DNA of 24,971 bases from Chloroflexota bacterium. GTDB taxonomy: Bacteria > Chloroflexota > Anaerolineae > Caldilineales > Caldilineaceae. This document shows, piece by piece, positions 24,069 to 24,971 of the stretch. The notes below the pieces were generated by a model. It was given only the letters and a program-made list of their open reading frames with translations, was not told the DNA's origin and did not search any database. Positions within the stretch are counted from its first letter, which is position 1. Each line of letters opens with the position of its first letter. A program made the position numbers and the translations under genes. The DNA is taken from positions 1-24,971 of the forward strand of contig DMDA01000100.1 of NCBI GenBank assembly GCA_003451595.1. The letters are read 5' to 3'.

Positions 24069-24402
24069 AATGGCTAGCTCCTCTGTCAATGATTCAATAG
24101 TGACTGGTCATCCGCACTGACGGTGATCGGTGCGAACTCATTTCAAATTCTGGTTTCGTATCTAAGTGATTTTACAACCGTCAAAACAATAAAGAGTATT
24201 CTAGTGCAGCGTTCATCCCCCTGTCAAACATTGTCTGTCATTTCAGTCATTCACTTTGCGCCGCATGGCTCTTATCCGTGTTCTGTGTTGCTCTGTGCTG
24301 CGCCGTTACTTCAGAACACCACAAACTGGCATGAGTTGCGCACATCCGGTGTTAATCTGCACGGAATTTTCTGGCAACAGCGCCACAACCTGCCCCACTC
24401 AT

Positions 24403-24595
<193 letters not shown>

Positions 24596-24890
24596 CCTCC
24601 ATATGTCGGCGTCTCTCTTTGCTTGCCCAGAATGCCTATTGCGCCCTACGGCTGTTCTCAACCTGTTCTGGCATCCTCACCCGTTGCAGTTTTTATAGAT
24701 GCTTCGTATAGAAATCGGTTGGTTTGGTCGAGTTCCACCGTATGCGCGTGCGACGCGTGCGTCATCCTGCACACGGAGGAGGCGGCAAGACAACCCTGCG
24801 TGTTCGCATAACGAAACCATGCGGCCATGAACAGCGGTCGGAGTCTTCGGATAGTGAGCGTATGGAAAACTTTGATGAAAAGAATAGCTA

Positions 24891-24919
24891 TTGCGCAACG
24901 CAGAATGCGATGCTAGGAT
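24891..24919 (+). promoter_or_regulatory. Possible extended -10 promoter leading out of the window
   Basis: TTGCGC (24891-24896) and TAGGAT (24914-24919) are 17 bases apart, with TGC directly before the -10, an extended -10 motif. Its gene would lie beyond 24971. Confidence 0.4.
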
Positions 24920-24971
24920 GGAGGGCGTCAGCCGGAATCTGACTGCAGAGAAGTAAAAGCGAGAGGCAGCA

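Overview
The window looks like chromosomal DNA of a filamentous, Chloroflexota-type bacterium (Caldilineae/Anaerolineae-like). This is inferred from the GC-rich coding style, from secreted proteins ending in a YLPL(I/V)-type tail, from the His/MurQ/LexA gene types and from heptamer and 'gcagattgcgcag' repeat families. No rRNA or tRNA is present, so the taxonomy stays an inference.

Region 1 (1-5.2 kb) is accessory DNA and the most interesting part. It holds at least two textbook integron attC sites (890-953 and 3183-3267, each with matching R''/R' ends, an extra base in the L'' arm and an inner hairpin) and a third, weaker one (4823-4898), with no integrase gene in view. They separate cassette-like blocks carrying the end of a giant Ig-repeat surface protein, a repeat-rich exported protein plus a small exported protein, a truncated GH5-like lipoprotein and a reverse-strand monooxygenase-fold protein. 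This is the layout of a cluster of attC sites lacking an integrase (CALIN).

Region 2 (5.2-9.5 kb) is a minus-strand set: a di-haem cytochrome c, a BNR-repeat protein, a broken cupin gene and a membrane protein. It is divergent from a LuxR-type regulator (8401-9513) that has an 18-bp perfect palindrome and a good promoter in front of it. Region 3 (9.5-10.7 kb) holds a HigB/HigA-type toxin-antitoxin pair and the remnant of a second antitoxin.

Region 4 (10.7-21.4 kb) is mostly core metabolism on the minus strand: an aldehyde:ferredoxin oxidoreductase, a GxxExxY protein next to four 86-bp hairpin-forming repeats, a helical phasin-like protein, MurQ, HisB, a PH-domain membrane protein, HisC, an LPTTG-anchored 5'-nucleotidase, HisD and a Nudix hydrolase with a zinc ribbon. 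The histidine genes hisD, hisC and hisB are interspersed with unrelated genes. Heptamer repeats fill the hisD-Nudix gap.

Region 5 (21.5-25 kb) has recO, a MazG-like pyrophosphohydrolase and lexA on the plus strand. The lexA promoter carries an SOS-type operator between its -35 and -10 boxes and two similar inverted repeats. lexA and the convergent acpP share a bidirectional terminator. The last 0.9 kb has no convincing protein gene, but it contains a strongly structured plus-strand RNA candidate ending in an intrinsic terminator.
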